From Xanthomonas bonasiae (GTDB lineage: Bacteria; Pseudomonadota; Gammaproteobacteria; Xanthomonadales; Xanthomonadaceae), in contig NZ_JAFIWB010000019.1 in NCBI RefSeq assembly GCF_017163705.1, positions 1-64,000 on the forward strand: a stretch of 64,000 nucleotides of DNA, in the 5' to 3' direction. The notes below the pieces were generated by a model. That model was not told the origin of the DNA. It saw only the letters and a program-made list of their open reading frames with translations, and ran no database searches. Positions 8,430-15,047 of the stretch are shown here, piece by piece. The first letter of the stretch is position 1, and each line of letters starts with the position of its first letter. The position numbers were made by a program, and so were the translations under genes.

Positions 8430-8604
8430 GAGGATGCTCCATGATTGGCCAGAAGGTCTGAAATGGGTCTACCGGCGAAGCGGGAAAGGCTCGAATGAGA
8501 CTTTCTCTAGGTGTAGCCAACACTAGACCCAATAGCAAGACATTAGAAGAGCTTCGGCGACGAATTCTTTGAGTTCCATCGCTCCCCGCGCGATTGTTCA
8601 AATA

Positions 8605-8686
8605 CTAGAACAAAGGGATCAGAGGAAAAAATATGTGTTTGAAATAGACATTTACTCTGGCCCCGTTGTTCCGAATGAATTTTTAA
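8605..8686 (-). other. Relic attC site with palindromic insert
   Basis: On the minus strand ATTTAAA-AATTCATTC resembles the R''/L'' half of the site at 9184 and overlaps the stop of the 8683-9174 gene. The interior is a long imperfect palindrome (GGGATCAGAGGAAAAA...ATTTACTCTGGCCCC) related to one at 7266-7308. A final TTTGAACAATC on the minus strand may be the last trace of L'. No R' box is left. Confidence 0.3.
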
Positions 8687-9174
8687 ATTGCACCTGCCTC
8701 ATCTGAGATGACGCGAGAGGCACATGCCGCTGTGCTGATATCAATATTGCGAGCCAGTTCTGTTGGTTCATATGCGTAGCGCCAGCTAGTAAATACATCC
8801 TTGGTAGCAGCGAAAACCTCGGCGATTTCTACGGTCTGATTGCCACCGCTGCTCTTGTTCCTCGTTTTAGCAATCCGCGCGTACCGCTGCTCAAGGTTGC
8901 GCCTTACGTCAGTTGGCAGGGCATTGAAGAGCTTAACGTGATCATGCGTACGTAAAGCTTTCCCATGATGCTTGAGTAGCAAGGCCTTAAGTGCAACTTC
9001 TATGCTCAGCGATGTCAGTACTACTGCGCCAACAATCGGCCCGAGTGTAGCCAGATGAACCATGCCGGATTTGGTCTTCTTGGTGTTGCTGAAATCAAAA
9101 TCATCCAAGAGCTTGTAAGCAGCCCACTCGTACGCTTTCGCAAGATTTGTTGCTGCTTCAGCTAGAGAGGACAT
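8683..9174 (-). CDS. Cassette gene: HEPN-like helical protein
   Basis: 163 residues, all helical. The segment LTSLSIEVALKALLLKHHGKALRTHDHVKLFNALP (about residues 52-86) has the SxExxLKALL...H..HdhxkLfxxL pattern of HEPN-type domains, a fold used by toxins, defence RNases and nucleotidyltransferase partners. A canonical RxxxxH RNase motif is not obvious, so nuclease activity is not claimed. The frame is open to 9285, but that would run through the attC at 9184-9248. The ATG at 9174 starts ten bases after the attC boundary, as expected for a cassette. Confidence 0.65.
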   Translation of the reverse strand: MSSLAEAATNLAKAYEWAAYKLLDDFDFSNTKKTKSGMVHLATLGPIVGAVVLTSLSIEVALKALLLKHHGKALRTHDHVKLFNALPTDVRRNLEQRYARIAKTRNKSSGGNQTVEIAEVFAATKDVFTSWRYAYEPTELARNIDISTAACASRVISDEAGAI

Positions 9175-9183
9175 GTCTGTGCG

Positions 9184-9248
9184 GTCTAACGCCTGAATTA
9201 AGTCGACTGGTGGAGACAGTTCAGTTCGGCTTGAATGAATTGTTAGAC
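9184..9248 (-). other. attC recombination site, near-canonical, 65 bp
   Basis: The outer boxes GTCTAAC (9184-9190) and GTTAGAC (9242-9248) are perfect inverse complements and fit RYYYAAC/GTTRRRY. The inner arms GCCTGAATTAAGTCG and CGGCTTGAATGAATT are imperfect complements, the normal attC asymmetry. The TAA stop of the 9243-9632 gene is inside the right-hand box. Confidence 0.82.
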
Positions 9249-9632
9249 CCCACTGCCACCATACGTACTCTGGCATACCGGGCACATATGGCTAGCCAAA
9301 TCTTTGAACGTTGTGGGTACTGGAGCCAAGCGGATTGTTTTACGCGAATTGTCGTAGCAGCCGGAGCAAAACGGACCTTCACCGTCTTGCTTGAAGTACG
9401 CGCCATTTTTGAACTCAAGGACAGGCGTAGATTGCTTGACGGCCAACTGCATTTTGAGGTCTGTGTTCTCGTCCAAGACACTGGCCAGCTCAGATTTAAG
9501 CTTTGCGAGCTCCAAACCGAGATCGGCAAGCGCATTGCTGAACTCTGCGTTCTCAATGTTCTTGTTTATCTCTCTGAGGCGCGAGACAAGTTGCATTGAT
9601 GTTGCTACTGCCGCGAGTACGGTGGCTGCCAT
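9243..9632 (-). CDS. Cassette gene: coiled coil plus zinc ribbon
   Basis: 129 residues in two parts. Residues 1-70 form a heptad-patterned helix (LVSRLREINKNIENAEFSNALADLGLELAKLKSELASVLDENTDLKMQL). Residues 75-129 form a zinc-ribbon module, CSGCYD...MCPVC, preceded by YFKQDGEGPF. Proteins with this build are frequent in integron cassettes and phages; their partner is unknown. The ATG is 17 bp from the attC at 9649-9706 and the stop lies in the attC at 9184-9248, so the cassette is about 465 bp and complete. Confidence 0.7.
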   Translation of the reverse strand: MAATVLAAVATSMQLVSRLREINKNIENAEFSNALADLGLELAKLKSELASVLDENTDLKMQLAVKQSTPVLEFKNGAYFKQDGEGPFCSGCYDNSRKTIRLAPVPTTFKDLASHMCPVCQSTYGGSGV

Positions 9633-9648
9633 TGACTTTCCTTATGGG

Positions 9649-9706
9649 GTCTAACGCCTGAGTTAAGACGGCACGATTTGGGCTTGGCTTGAACGAATTG
9701 TTAGGC
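9649..9706 (-). other. attC recombination site, near-canonical, 58 bp
   Basis: The outer boxes are GTCTAAC (9649-9655) and GTTAGGC (9700-9706). The inner arms are GCCTGAGTTAAGACG and GGCTTGAACGAATT. The left half is nearly identical to that of the site at 9184 and the right half matches the standard GGCTTGAACGAATTGTTAGGC-type ending. The stop of the 9701-10021 gene (TTA on plus) lies in the right box. Confidence 0.82.
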
Positions 9707-10021
9707 GGCATTGCCATGGAATCTGGAGACGACGTCCTTAACGAGCATAGGCTCATCGCTGTCCTCCCAGAATAGCTTGCCGCCATCTTGAACGAAGTAA
9801 GTAAGAAGTTGCTCCGCCAACGCAAAGGCCAAGCTCAGCGCCTGCCATGAATCCTGTCCTACAACCTGATGTGGCTTATCGCCAAATCCGACCATCTTAA
9901 CCTGGCATCCCCACGATTCATCGTCGATCTTCTCTGGCGCCTCAAGTGAGAACAAGAACTTGATTCGCTTACCGTGAGGATCAACTCCATCAAAAATTCG
10001 CTCTGCTATAAGTGCTGTCAT
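9701..10021 (-). CDS. Cassette gene: DUF6968-like protein
   Basis: 106 residues. A beta-rich N-terminal half (ERIFDGVDPHGKRIKFLFSLEAPEKIDDESWGCQVKMVGFGD) precedes a helix GQDSWQALSLAFALAEQLLTYFVQDGGKLFW. The GxDSxQALxLA...L..F....G..L.W pattern is that of DUF6968, small proteins of unknown function. The start at 10021 is chosen because it lies 12 bases after a GCCTAAC box at 10033-10039 that looks like the preceding recombination point; the frame itself is open to 10138. The cassette is about 384 bp. Confidence 0.68.
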   Translation of the reverse strand: MTALIAERIFDGVDPHGKRIKFLFSLEAPEKIDDESWGCQVKMVGFGDKPHQVVGQDSWQALSLAFALAEQLLTYFVQDGGKLFWEDSDEPMLVKDVVSRFHGNAA

Positions 10022-10032
10022 TGTGTGGTGCC

Positions 10033-10070
10033 GCCTAACTACTATTCGACGACAGTCTGGGTTGTAAACG
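10033..10070 (-). other. Cassette boundary or attI-like element
   Basis: On the minus strand the box GTTAGGC (10039-10033) fits an integron recombination point immediately upstream of the first recognised cassette gene. The adjoining sequence ACTACTATTCGACGACAGTCTGGGTTGTAA has no attC partner arm. A diverged copy of it lies at 7978-8010, just upstream of the start of the 7397-7963 gene. It may be attI or an unusual attC family. Confidence 0.35.
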
Positions 10071-10357
10071 AGGTGTCTATCCTCGCTTCCGCTAGGCCTA
10101 GCTGCAATAGCGGCCTTATCACACCAACAGATTTCCACGAAGTAGGTGTGTAAACCCCGTGCCTAATCATGGTGTCCTTCCCGTGAAAGCCGATTAGTGT
10201 GACGCTATCAGCATAATTCGACGGTCGCAAGGACTCTTGCGATTCGGATGGTAGACATCCGATTCGTTGTGGCCGGCCGTGTTCTTACTAGCAAGCTTTT
10301 TGAAAGGATGGAGGGACATCTATTGACAGGATTTAAGACTCAGCCGCATGATTAGTC

Positions 10358-10443
10358 CGTTGCGGCAAATCCCGCAGCCGAGTTTGACAGCTCGAACGAC
10401 CGAGGCGCACAGCGCCCATCGTCGATGCCGGCGCTTTTTTTGT
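10358..10443 (+). ncRNA. Candidate short leader or small RNA ahead of the SymE-like gene
   Basis: A TTGACA box at 10323-10328 is followed about 18 bases later by CATGAT/GATTAG. Some 85 bases further on lies an intrinsic terminator at 10411-10441. Between them TGCGG-CAAATC-CCGCA can form a hairpin. This is consistent with a short RNA of about 80 nt or an attenuated leader. It rests only on these motifs. The stretch 10040-10598 otherwise holds no gene I can support. Confidence 0.25.
10411..10441 (+). terminator. Intrinsic terminator
   Basis: The stem AGCGCC-CATCG / CGATG-(CC)-GGCGCT is followed immediately by TTTTTTT (10435-10441). It lies upstream of the SymE-like gene on the same strand, so it would end an upstream RNA or attenuate the leader. 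Confidence 0.55.
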
Positions 10444-10524
10444 GCCTGCATGGCGATGGGAACGTGCCTGCTTTCTGGCGGGCGGTGCGCGGAGACCGCA
10501 AGGTCTGCCGGTCCTCGGTCCGGT

Positions 10525-10561
10525 CTGTCAACCGCGTACCGTCCGCCACCTCGGTTGACAG
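10525..10561. promoter_or_regulatory. Perfect inverted repeat with facing TTGACA boxes
   Basis: CTGTCAACCG (10525-10534) and CGGTTGACAG (10552-10561) are a perfect 10-bp inverted repeat with a 17-bp spacer. Each arm contains TTGACA, on opposite strands. It lies 38-74 bp before the SymE-like start. It could be an operator, an RNA hairpin, or a pair of -35 boxes for sense and antisense transcripts. Confidence 0.4.
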
Positions 10562-10598
10562 CGTGGAGGTGGACTCCAATCCAACCGAGGAGTCCGAC

Positions 10599-11036
10599 AT
10601 GCATCGTTTCAACAGAACCACCTTCATTCCCCCCAAGGCTGCATCCGCGTCGCGTACACCCAAGCGCAGCGCTCGATCAGCCGACACGCAGGCCGCTGAG
10701 CACCCCGCGACCGCCGATGCCTCCCCATTCGCCACACCTACCGCGTCGCGCCTACGCTTCCGCGTGCCCGAGCGCTGCACGATGAGTTACCAGCACTACG
10801 ACGTGCGCCGCGCCGAGGATGTCGTCGGCTGTGCCGTGCCCAAGCTGCGCCTGTCCGGGCGCTGGCTGGAGCAGTACGGTTTTGCGGTGGGCGATGCGTT
10901 GCGGGTGACGGTGGGGCGCGGGGTGTTGTTGATCAGTCGCGTGCCGGCTGCGGTCGTGCCATCGGCGCAGGCTGCGGGGAAGAAGAAGGCGCGCGCAACG
11001 CGCGCCGCTTCGCCTCCGCTGCGAGCCAAGGTCTGA
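10599..11036 (+). CDS. SymE-like type I toxin-family protein
   Basis: 145 residues. Residues 1-55 are a low-complexity basic/Ala-rich stretch. Residues 60-118 hold the SymE/AbrB-like swapped-hairpin signature: VPKLRLSGRWLEQYGFAVGDALRVTVGRGVLLISRV. In E. coli SymE is an SOS-induced protein whose synthesis is blocked by the antisense RNA SymR. Xanthomonas genomes carry many relatives, usually annotated as type I addiction toxins. The ATG at 10599 follows CCGAGGAG. The long N-terminal extension and basic tail (GKKKARATRA) are not in E. coli SymE. The structured leader upstream may be regulatory. Confidence 0.72.
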   Translation: MHRFNRTTFIPPKAASASRTPKRSARSADTQAAEHPATADASPFATPTASRLRFRVPERCTMSYQHYDVRRAEDVVGCAVPKLRLSGRWLEQYGFAVGDALRVTVGRGVLLISRVPAAVVPSAQAAGKKKARATRAASPPLRAKV

Positions 11037-11244
11037 TGTCATTGGTGTGCGCACGTCCGTGTGGCGTGCGCTGCCATAGCCACGCCAGCGTCGCGTGAGG
11101 TGGCGACTGGCGTGGTGTCGGTGGCCGGCTTTTGCTTCGATAGCGCTGGCCTCGATCCTTAGATTCACTCGGCGTTTCCAAGATCGAAACGTCGCCCTGC
11201 TACCGTGCGCGCCAGGCAAGTGCCTGGCCTCCAAAGGAGCGAGC

Positions 11245-11808
11245 GTGAACGACACCGATGCGTATGTCCTCGATTCGATCCGGAAGTGGGTCTGGTCCGG
11301 CTACTACTCTGAGTCCGAGATCCGCGAGGAGATGCTCGACGACATTCTGGAAGACGATTGCGACGAACCGATGCTGCGTGCCGCGGTCGGCAGCCAGTGG
11401 CAGGCCAAGCAGCAGGCTGAGCACGGTTGGCCTGTGCTAACCGATTGCGATCGTCTGGATGCGGTGTTCGAGCAGCTGCACGATGCGGGCATCTGCGCGC
11501 TGGCCAATGCCGGCTACACGATGTCCGATGGCCACACCGAGGTGACCGAGGCGGTGGCGGAGGCGCCGGAGGGCGAGTACCGCGGCTATTGTTTCTACCA
11601 CGGGCAGGATGTGGAGTGCGCGGTGGACGGCGGCGGGTTGTTGATCGCGTTCGGGGATTTGCAGGGTGGGGCGGATGCGGATCTTGCGGTCGGGCGGCAG
11701 GTCGCTGCGGCGTTGGTGGATGCGGGGTTTGTGCTGGCGTGGGATGGGACGTCGAAGATGCGGATCGCGGTGCCTGGGTTTGTTTGGTTGCGGCGGTTTC
11801 GGGAGTAG
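11245..11808 (+). CDS. DUF6891-like protein
   Basis: 187 residues, soluble, strongly acidic. The GTG at 11245 is preceded by AAAGGAGC at optimal distance, so the longer frame from 11095 is rejected. Features are DSIRKWVWSGYYSESEIREEMLDDIL at the N-terminus, LDAVFEQLHDAGICALANAGYTMSDGHTEV in the middle and a conserved-looking RGYCFYHGQDVECAV.GGGLLIAFGD motif, followed by a VGRQVAAALVDAGFVLAWDGTSKMRI C-terminal unit. These are the hallmarks of DUF6891, a family of unknown function. Confidence 0.68.
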   Translation: MNDTDAYVLDSIRKWVWSGYYSESEIREEMLDDILEDDCDEPMLRAAVGSQWQAKQQAEHGWPVLTDCDRLDAVFEQLHDAGICALANAGYTMSDGHTEVTEAVAEAPEGEYRGYCFYHGQDVECAVDGGGLLIAFGDLQGGADADLAVGRQVAAALVDAGFVLAWDGTSKMRIAVPGFVWLRRFRE

Positions 11809-11889
11809 TTGGGAGTTTTCTTGCAAGTGGTGGGGGCGGTGCAGATGGCGCGCCTCCGGCTGGCGCGCTGGGCGTTGTCGGTGTGGCGG

Positions 11890-11913
11890 GTCGCGGCTGA
11901 AGCCGCTCCTACA
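11890..11913 (-). repeat. Single REP element, inverted orientation
   Basis: The exact reverse complement of the 24-bp REP found in the 62-bp array at the left edge (core GCGGCTGAAGCCGC). It lies between the DUF6891-like gene and the convergent LysR gene. Confidence 0.85.
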
Positions 11914-11994
11914 GGGAGCAGGGAGCGGGGAGCAGCGGTTAGCGATGTATTCCGAATGCCGGAGCGGCGTCGTGGCGTCTCCCCTGCACCGCAC

Positions 11995-12891
11995 TCACGG
12001 CGTCCGAATGAAATCCACGAACGCGCGCAGCGGGGCGGGCAGATGGCGGCGCCCGGGGTAGTACAGGAACGGGCCGCTGAAACTCTGCCACCACGGTTCC
12101 AGCACCGGCTCGAGCGCGCCACTGTCCAGGTGCGGGCGCAGCCAGTCTTCGAACAGGTGGATCACGCCCAGGCCGCCGACCGCGGCGTCGATGGCCAGGT
12201 CTACGGCGGCGCCCAGGCGCACCAACAACGGGCCGGTCGGTTCGACCAGCACGACCTCGCCGTCGCGTTCGAATTCCCAGGCCGGTATGGCGCCGCTGGC
12301 GAACTGGCCGCGCAGGCAGGCGTGCGCGAGCAGGTCGCGGGGGTGTTGCGGGTGGCCGTGCACGGCGAGGTACTCGGGCGCCGCGGCGGTGGCGAAGCGC
12401 TGCACGCGCGGGCCGATCGGCACGGCGATCATGTCTTGCTCCAGCCGCTCGTCGTAGCGGATGCCGGCATCGCAGCCGGCCGCCAGCATGTCGACGAAGC
12501 TGTCTTCCACGATCACCTCCAGCCTGATCTCCGGATAGGCCTTCAGGAACGGGGTGACGATCGCCGGCAGCACCAGGCGCGCGGCGGCGCCCGGCACGTT
12601 GAGGCGCAGGGTGCCGCTGGGGCGGTCGCGGAAGCCGTTGACCACGTCCAGCGCCGCTTCCACTTCGCCGAGGGCGGGGATCAGGCGTTCGGCGAGGCGC
12701 GCGCCGGCCTCGGTGGGCAGCACGCTGCGGGTGGTGCGGTTGAACAGGCGCACGCCGAGGCGGGCTTCCAGGCGCCGCACGGCCTCGCTCAGGCTGGAGG
12801 CGGAGCTGCCGCTGAGCCGCGCGCCTTCGCGAAAGCCGCCGCCGCGCAGTACCGCCAGGAAGGCGAAAAGGTCTTGCAGGTCCGTGGTCAT
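11995..12891 (-). CDS. LysR-family transcriptional regulator
   Basis: 298 residues. The helix-turn-helix is at about residues 1-60 (LFAFLAVLRGGGFREGARLSGSSASSLSEAVRRLEARL), followed by the substrate-binding domain (GTLRLNVPGAAARLVLPAIVTPFLKAYPEIRLEVIVEDSFVD). It is divergent from the aldo-keto reductase gene across 112 bp, which makes that gene its likely target. An LNRTT-type turn (LFNRTTRSVLPTEAG) identifies the common CrgA-like subgroup. The effector is unknown. Confidence 0.9.
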   Translation of the reverse strand: MTTDLQDLFAFLAVLRGGGFREGARLSGSSASSLSEAVRRLEARLGVRLFNRTTRSVLPTEAGARLAERLIPALGEVEAALDVVNGFRDRPSGTLRLNVPGAAARLVLPAIVTPFLKAYPEIRLEVIVEDSFVDMLAAGCDAGIRYDERLEQDMIAVPIGPRVQRFATAAAPEYLAVHGHPQHPRDLLAHACLRGQFASGAIPAWEFERDGEVVLVEPTGPLLVRLGAAVDLAIDAAVGGLGVIHLFEDWLRPHLDSGALEPVLEPWWQSFSGPFLYYPGRRHLPAPLRAFVDFIRTP

Positions 12892-13003
12892 TGTTCGAGA
12901 TCCCGCACAGCCCGTGCCGATTCGACCGGATTATCGCGCATCGGCGCGCGGCCTACAGTGCAGGCCTCACCCGGGCTTCGGCCCACCCCTTCTGGAGGCA
13001 GTC

Positions 13004-13876
13004 ATGAGCAAGCTTTCGACAGCTGGCACCTTTTCCCTCGGCGACCGCCGCGTGACCCGCATCGGCTACGGCGCGATGCAGCTGGCCGGACCGGGCGTGT
13101 TCGGGCCGCCCAAGGACCGCGACGCCGCGCTGGCGGTGCTGCGCGAGGCGGTGGCCTCCGGCGTGGACCACATCGACACCAGCGACTTCTACGGGCCGCA
13201 CATCACCAACCAGCTGATCCGCGAGGCGCTGCATCCGTACCCGCAGCAGCTGACCATCGTCACCAAGGTCGGCGCCGTGCGCGGCGACGACGCGTCGTGG
13301 CAGGTGGCGCAGAGCCCCGCCGAGCTGACCCAGGCGGTGCACGACAATCTGCGCAACCTCGGCGTGGATGTGTTGGACGTGGTCAACCTGCGGGTGATGC
13401 TGGATGTGTACAAGCCCAGCGAAGGCTCGATCGAGGCGCAGTTCAGCGCGCTCGCGGAGCTGCAGCAGCGCGGGCTGATCCGGCATCTGGGCATCAGCAA
13501 CGCCACGGCCACGCAGGTGCAGGAAGCGCGGGGCATCGCCAAGGTGGTCTGCGTGCAGAACCACTACAACCTGGCGCACCGCGCCGACGATGTGCTGATC
13601 GATGCGCTAGGCCGCGACGGTATCGCCTATGTGCCGTTCTTCCCGCTCGGCGGCTTCAGCCCGCTGCAGTCCGACGCGCTGTCGTCGATCGCGCAGGAAC
13701 TCGGCGCCACGCCGATGCAGGTGGCGCTGGCCTGGCTGCTGGCGCGCGCGCCGAACATCCTGCTGATCCCGGGCACCTCGTCGGTTGCGCATCTGCGGGA
13801 GAACCTGGCGGCGGCGGAGCTGTCGTTGTCGCCGGAGGTGCTGGCTGCGTTGGATCGCATCGGGCAAGGCGGCTGA
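13004..13876 (+). CDS. Aldo-keto reductase family oxidoreductase
   Basis: 290 residues forming a TIM barrel, NADPH-dependent and cytoplasmic. The catalytic Asp and Tyr are in DHIDTSDFYGP, the Lys in TIVTKVG. The position usually occupied by His reads VVNLRV, with Asn instead, a variation frequent in the subfamily with the start TRIGYGAMQLAGPGVFGPPKD. NADP-binding residues lie in the C-terminal LIPGTSSVAHLRENLAAAELSLS. The ATG at 13004 has GGAGG seven bases upstream. It is divergent from the LysR gene. The substrate is not predictable. Confidence 0.88.
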   Translation: MSKLSTAGTFSLGDRRVTRIGYGAMQLAGPGVFGPPKDRDAALAVLREAVASGVDHIDTSDFYGPHITNQLIREALHPYPQQLTIVTKVGAVRGDDASWQVAQSPAELTQAVHDNLRNLGVDVLDVVNLRVMLDVYKPSEGSIEAQFSALAELQQRGLIRHLGISNATATQVQEARGIAKVVCVQNHYNLAHRADDVLIDALGRDGIAYVPFFPLGGFSPLQSDALSSIAQELGATPMQVALAWLLARAPNILLIPGTSSVAHLRENLAAAELSLSPEVLAALDRIGQGG

Positions 13877-13928
13877 AGCTGGCGTTTGACGGAGACTTTG
13901 GCCAAAGTCTCCGTCCGCCAGAAAGCGA

Positions 13929-13954
13929 AAAGCCCCGGTGATCGCACCGAGGCT
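13929..13954 (-). terminator. Possible intrinsic terminator, minus direction
   Basis: GCCCCGGTG (13933-13941) and CACCGAGGC (13946-13954) form a 9-bp stem with one mismatch and a 4-nt loop. Read on the minus strand it is followed by TTTTCGCTTT. No minus-strand gene directly upstream is certain, so it may serve as a bidirectional end for the aldo-keto reductase gene. The rest of 13877-14349 holds one REP and no supportable gene. Confidence 0.35.
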
Positions 13955-14113
13955 ATGACGCCGACCGGGAACTTCCTGTCCACTTAGATCTGGATCCTAT
14001 GGCGTATGGCTGAAAAGTTCAACGCAAATCAGCAGGCCTTTCGCAACAACGCTATCTCTCACTCCTCCAAGCAGGTAGACGTTCGGTAAATTCAAGTCGG
14101 TTCGAATTCTTCC

Positions 14114-14137
14114 TGTAGGAGCGGCTTCAGCCGCGAC
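14114..14137 (+). repeat. Single REP element
   Basis: A 24-bp copy identical in its GGAGCGGCTTCAGCCGC core to those at 28-51 and 35501-35524. It lies in the non-coding stretch between the aldo-keto reductase gene and the decayed DUF1877-like remnant. Confidence 0.85.
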
Positions 14138-14349
14138 GAACGAAGCGGCAGACATTACGGTGGCGGAAATCGTTGGATTGAAGAGCATCCACCGCGGACG
14201 CGGGCCGTGAAAGAAGCAGCTTGGCGCGCCGTGCAAATGCCTCGGGCGGACGTACCCTCATTCTGCGCTGCGCGCCACCTTCCCCTCGAAAAGGGGCCAT
14301 GGTCCCGGTGGGAGAAGGGAATGTAGGTTCTGGGCAGCTCGAAGTGGCG

Positions 14350-14459
14350 CCCTTGATTTCCTCTTGAACGACGGCCAGACGTTCTTCGTTACATTGCTCA
14401 GATAGAAGAACGGCAACATCTTCGTCCGACAGGACGAAATGGGCACCAAGGCGAGCCAT
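14350..14459 (-). pseudogene. Remnant of a DUF1877-like gene (N-terminus only)
   Basis: The minus strand encodes MARLGAHFVLSDEDVAVLLSEQCNEERLAVVQEEIK, which looks like the beginning of a YfbM/DUF1877-type protein (aromatic F.LSDEDV..LL..D...ERL.FVQEEIE). After about 36 residues the frame runs into Pro/Gly/Arg-rich codons and REP-related intergenic sequence, so about three-quarters of a normal 160-residue member is missing. It starts 36 bp downstream of the DUF4375-like gene, consistent with a former two-gene operon. Confidence 0.4.
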
Positions 14460-14494
14460 CGAATGCGTCCCAAGAGGCCGAACGTTGGAGCGGA

Positions 14495-14983
14495 TCAGGC
14501 TCTGATCGACGCATTGGGGTGCTCGGCCACATACGAGTTCAGCAGTGAACCCAGATTGTCCTCGTACTTGTAGAACTCCGCATCCAGCCTGTCCAGCTCC
14601 GCCTCGTACTCAGGCGTGTCGGAAAAGGACTCACGTTGCGACCACCTGACCTGGCGATCTCTGGACGGCGTTGAGTTCGGAAACCACGAAACTGCTTTGG
14701 ACAGAAGGTCGTGGGACTTGCCCGCGCCGATGGTCTGCAAGTGGCCAAGGATCTCGAGGCAATGGTTGCCCAGCGAGTTCGTGAAAAGCTGGTCGAAGCC
14801 ACCATTGTGGATCTCTCCGTCGAAGCACCACAGCAAGTAGACAAGCCGCGCTTCAGGAGAGAGGCGATCGATATGCTCCGTAACGCCGTCGCCCTTGTCG
14901 AAGACTACGCCGAGCGCAGCCTTGAAGACCGCATATGCGGGTTCATCCAGCTCTACTGCATCCGCGAATCGCATGATTTCCAT
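14495..14983 (-). CDS. DUF4375 / DMP19-like protein
   Basis: 162 residues, soluble and acidic. The core LSPEARLVYLLWCFDGEIHNGGFDQLFTNSLGNHCLEILGHLQTIGA matches the DMP19/DUF4375 pattern: E..NGGF.Q.F.N..G......L..IGA. A C-terminal LDRLDAEFYKYEDNLGSLLNSYV follows. DMP19 of Neisseria is a DNA-mimic protein; most relatives are uncharacterised, and immunity-like roles are often suggested. The gene is upstream of the DUF1877-like remnant on the same strand. Confidence 0.75.
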   Translation of the reverse strand: MEIMRFADAVELDEPAYAVFKAALGVVFDKGDGVTEHIDRLSPEARLVYLLWCFDGEIHNGGFDQLFTNSLGNHCLEILGHLQTIGAGKSHDLLSKAVSWFPNSTPSRDRQVRWSQRESFSDTPEYEAELDRLDAEFYKYEDNLGSLLNSYVAEHPNASIRA

Positions 14984-15047
14984 AGACCCAATGTCCGCAT
15001 TGGCCGCCCGAGGCGGCTTGAATGGACGGGCGGAACCCGTCGGTCAG

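Larger units (their letters stand above)
7336..10039 (-). mobile_element. Integron gene-cassette array without visible integrase (CALIN-like)
   Basis: Five short genes (7397-7963, 8187-8429, 8683-9174, 9243-9632, 9701-10021) all read on the minus strand. The stop codon of each overlaps or abuts the R'' box of an attC-like site. Two sites are near-canonical (9184-9248, 9649-9706) and three are degenerate. Reading the recombination cut G^TT in each R' box, two cassettes can be delimited: about 9190-9654 (465 bp) and 9655-10038 (384 bp). The block is visibly AT-richer than its flanks. No integrase gene lies within the window. Vibrio-style and Xanthomonas chromosomal integrons carry such arrays. 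This one is either the distal part of an array or an integrase-less cluster. Confidence 0.75.

Noticed and set aside
10042-10230. A 62-residue frame upstream of the first recognised cassette gene
   Set aside because: It spans the cassette boundary, has no ribosome-binding site and no recognisable content. It could be a relic of a lost cassette.
13997-14236. A 79-residue minus-strand frame next to the aldo-keto reductase
   Set aside because: Part of it translates a REP element (SFVAAEAAPTG), so it is repeat-derived and unlikely to be a gene.
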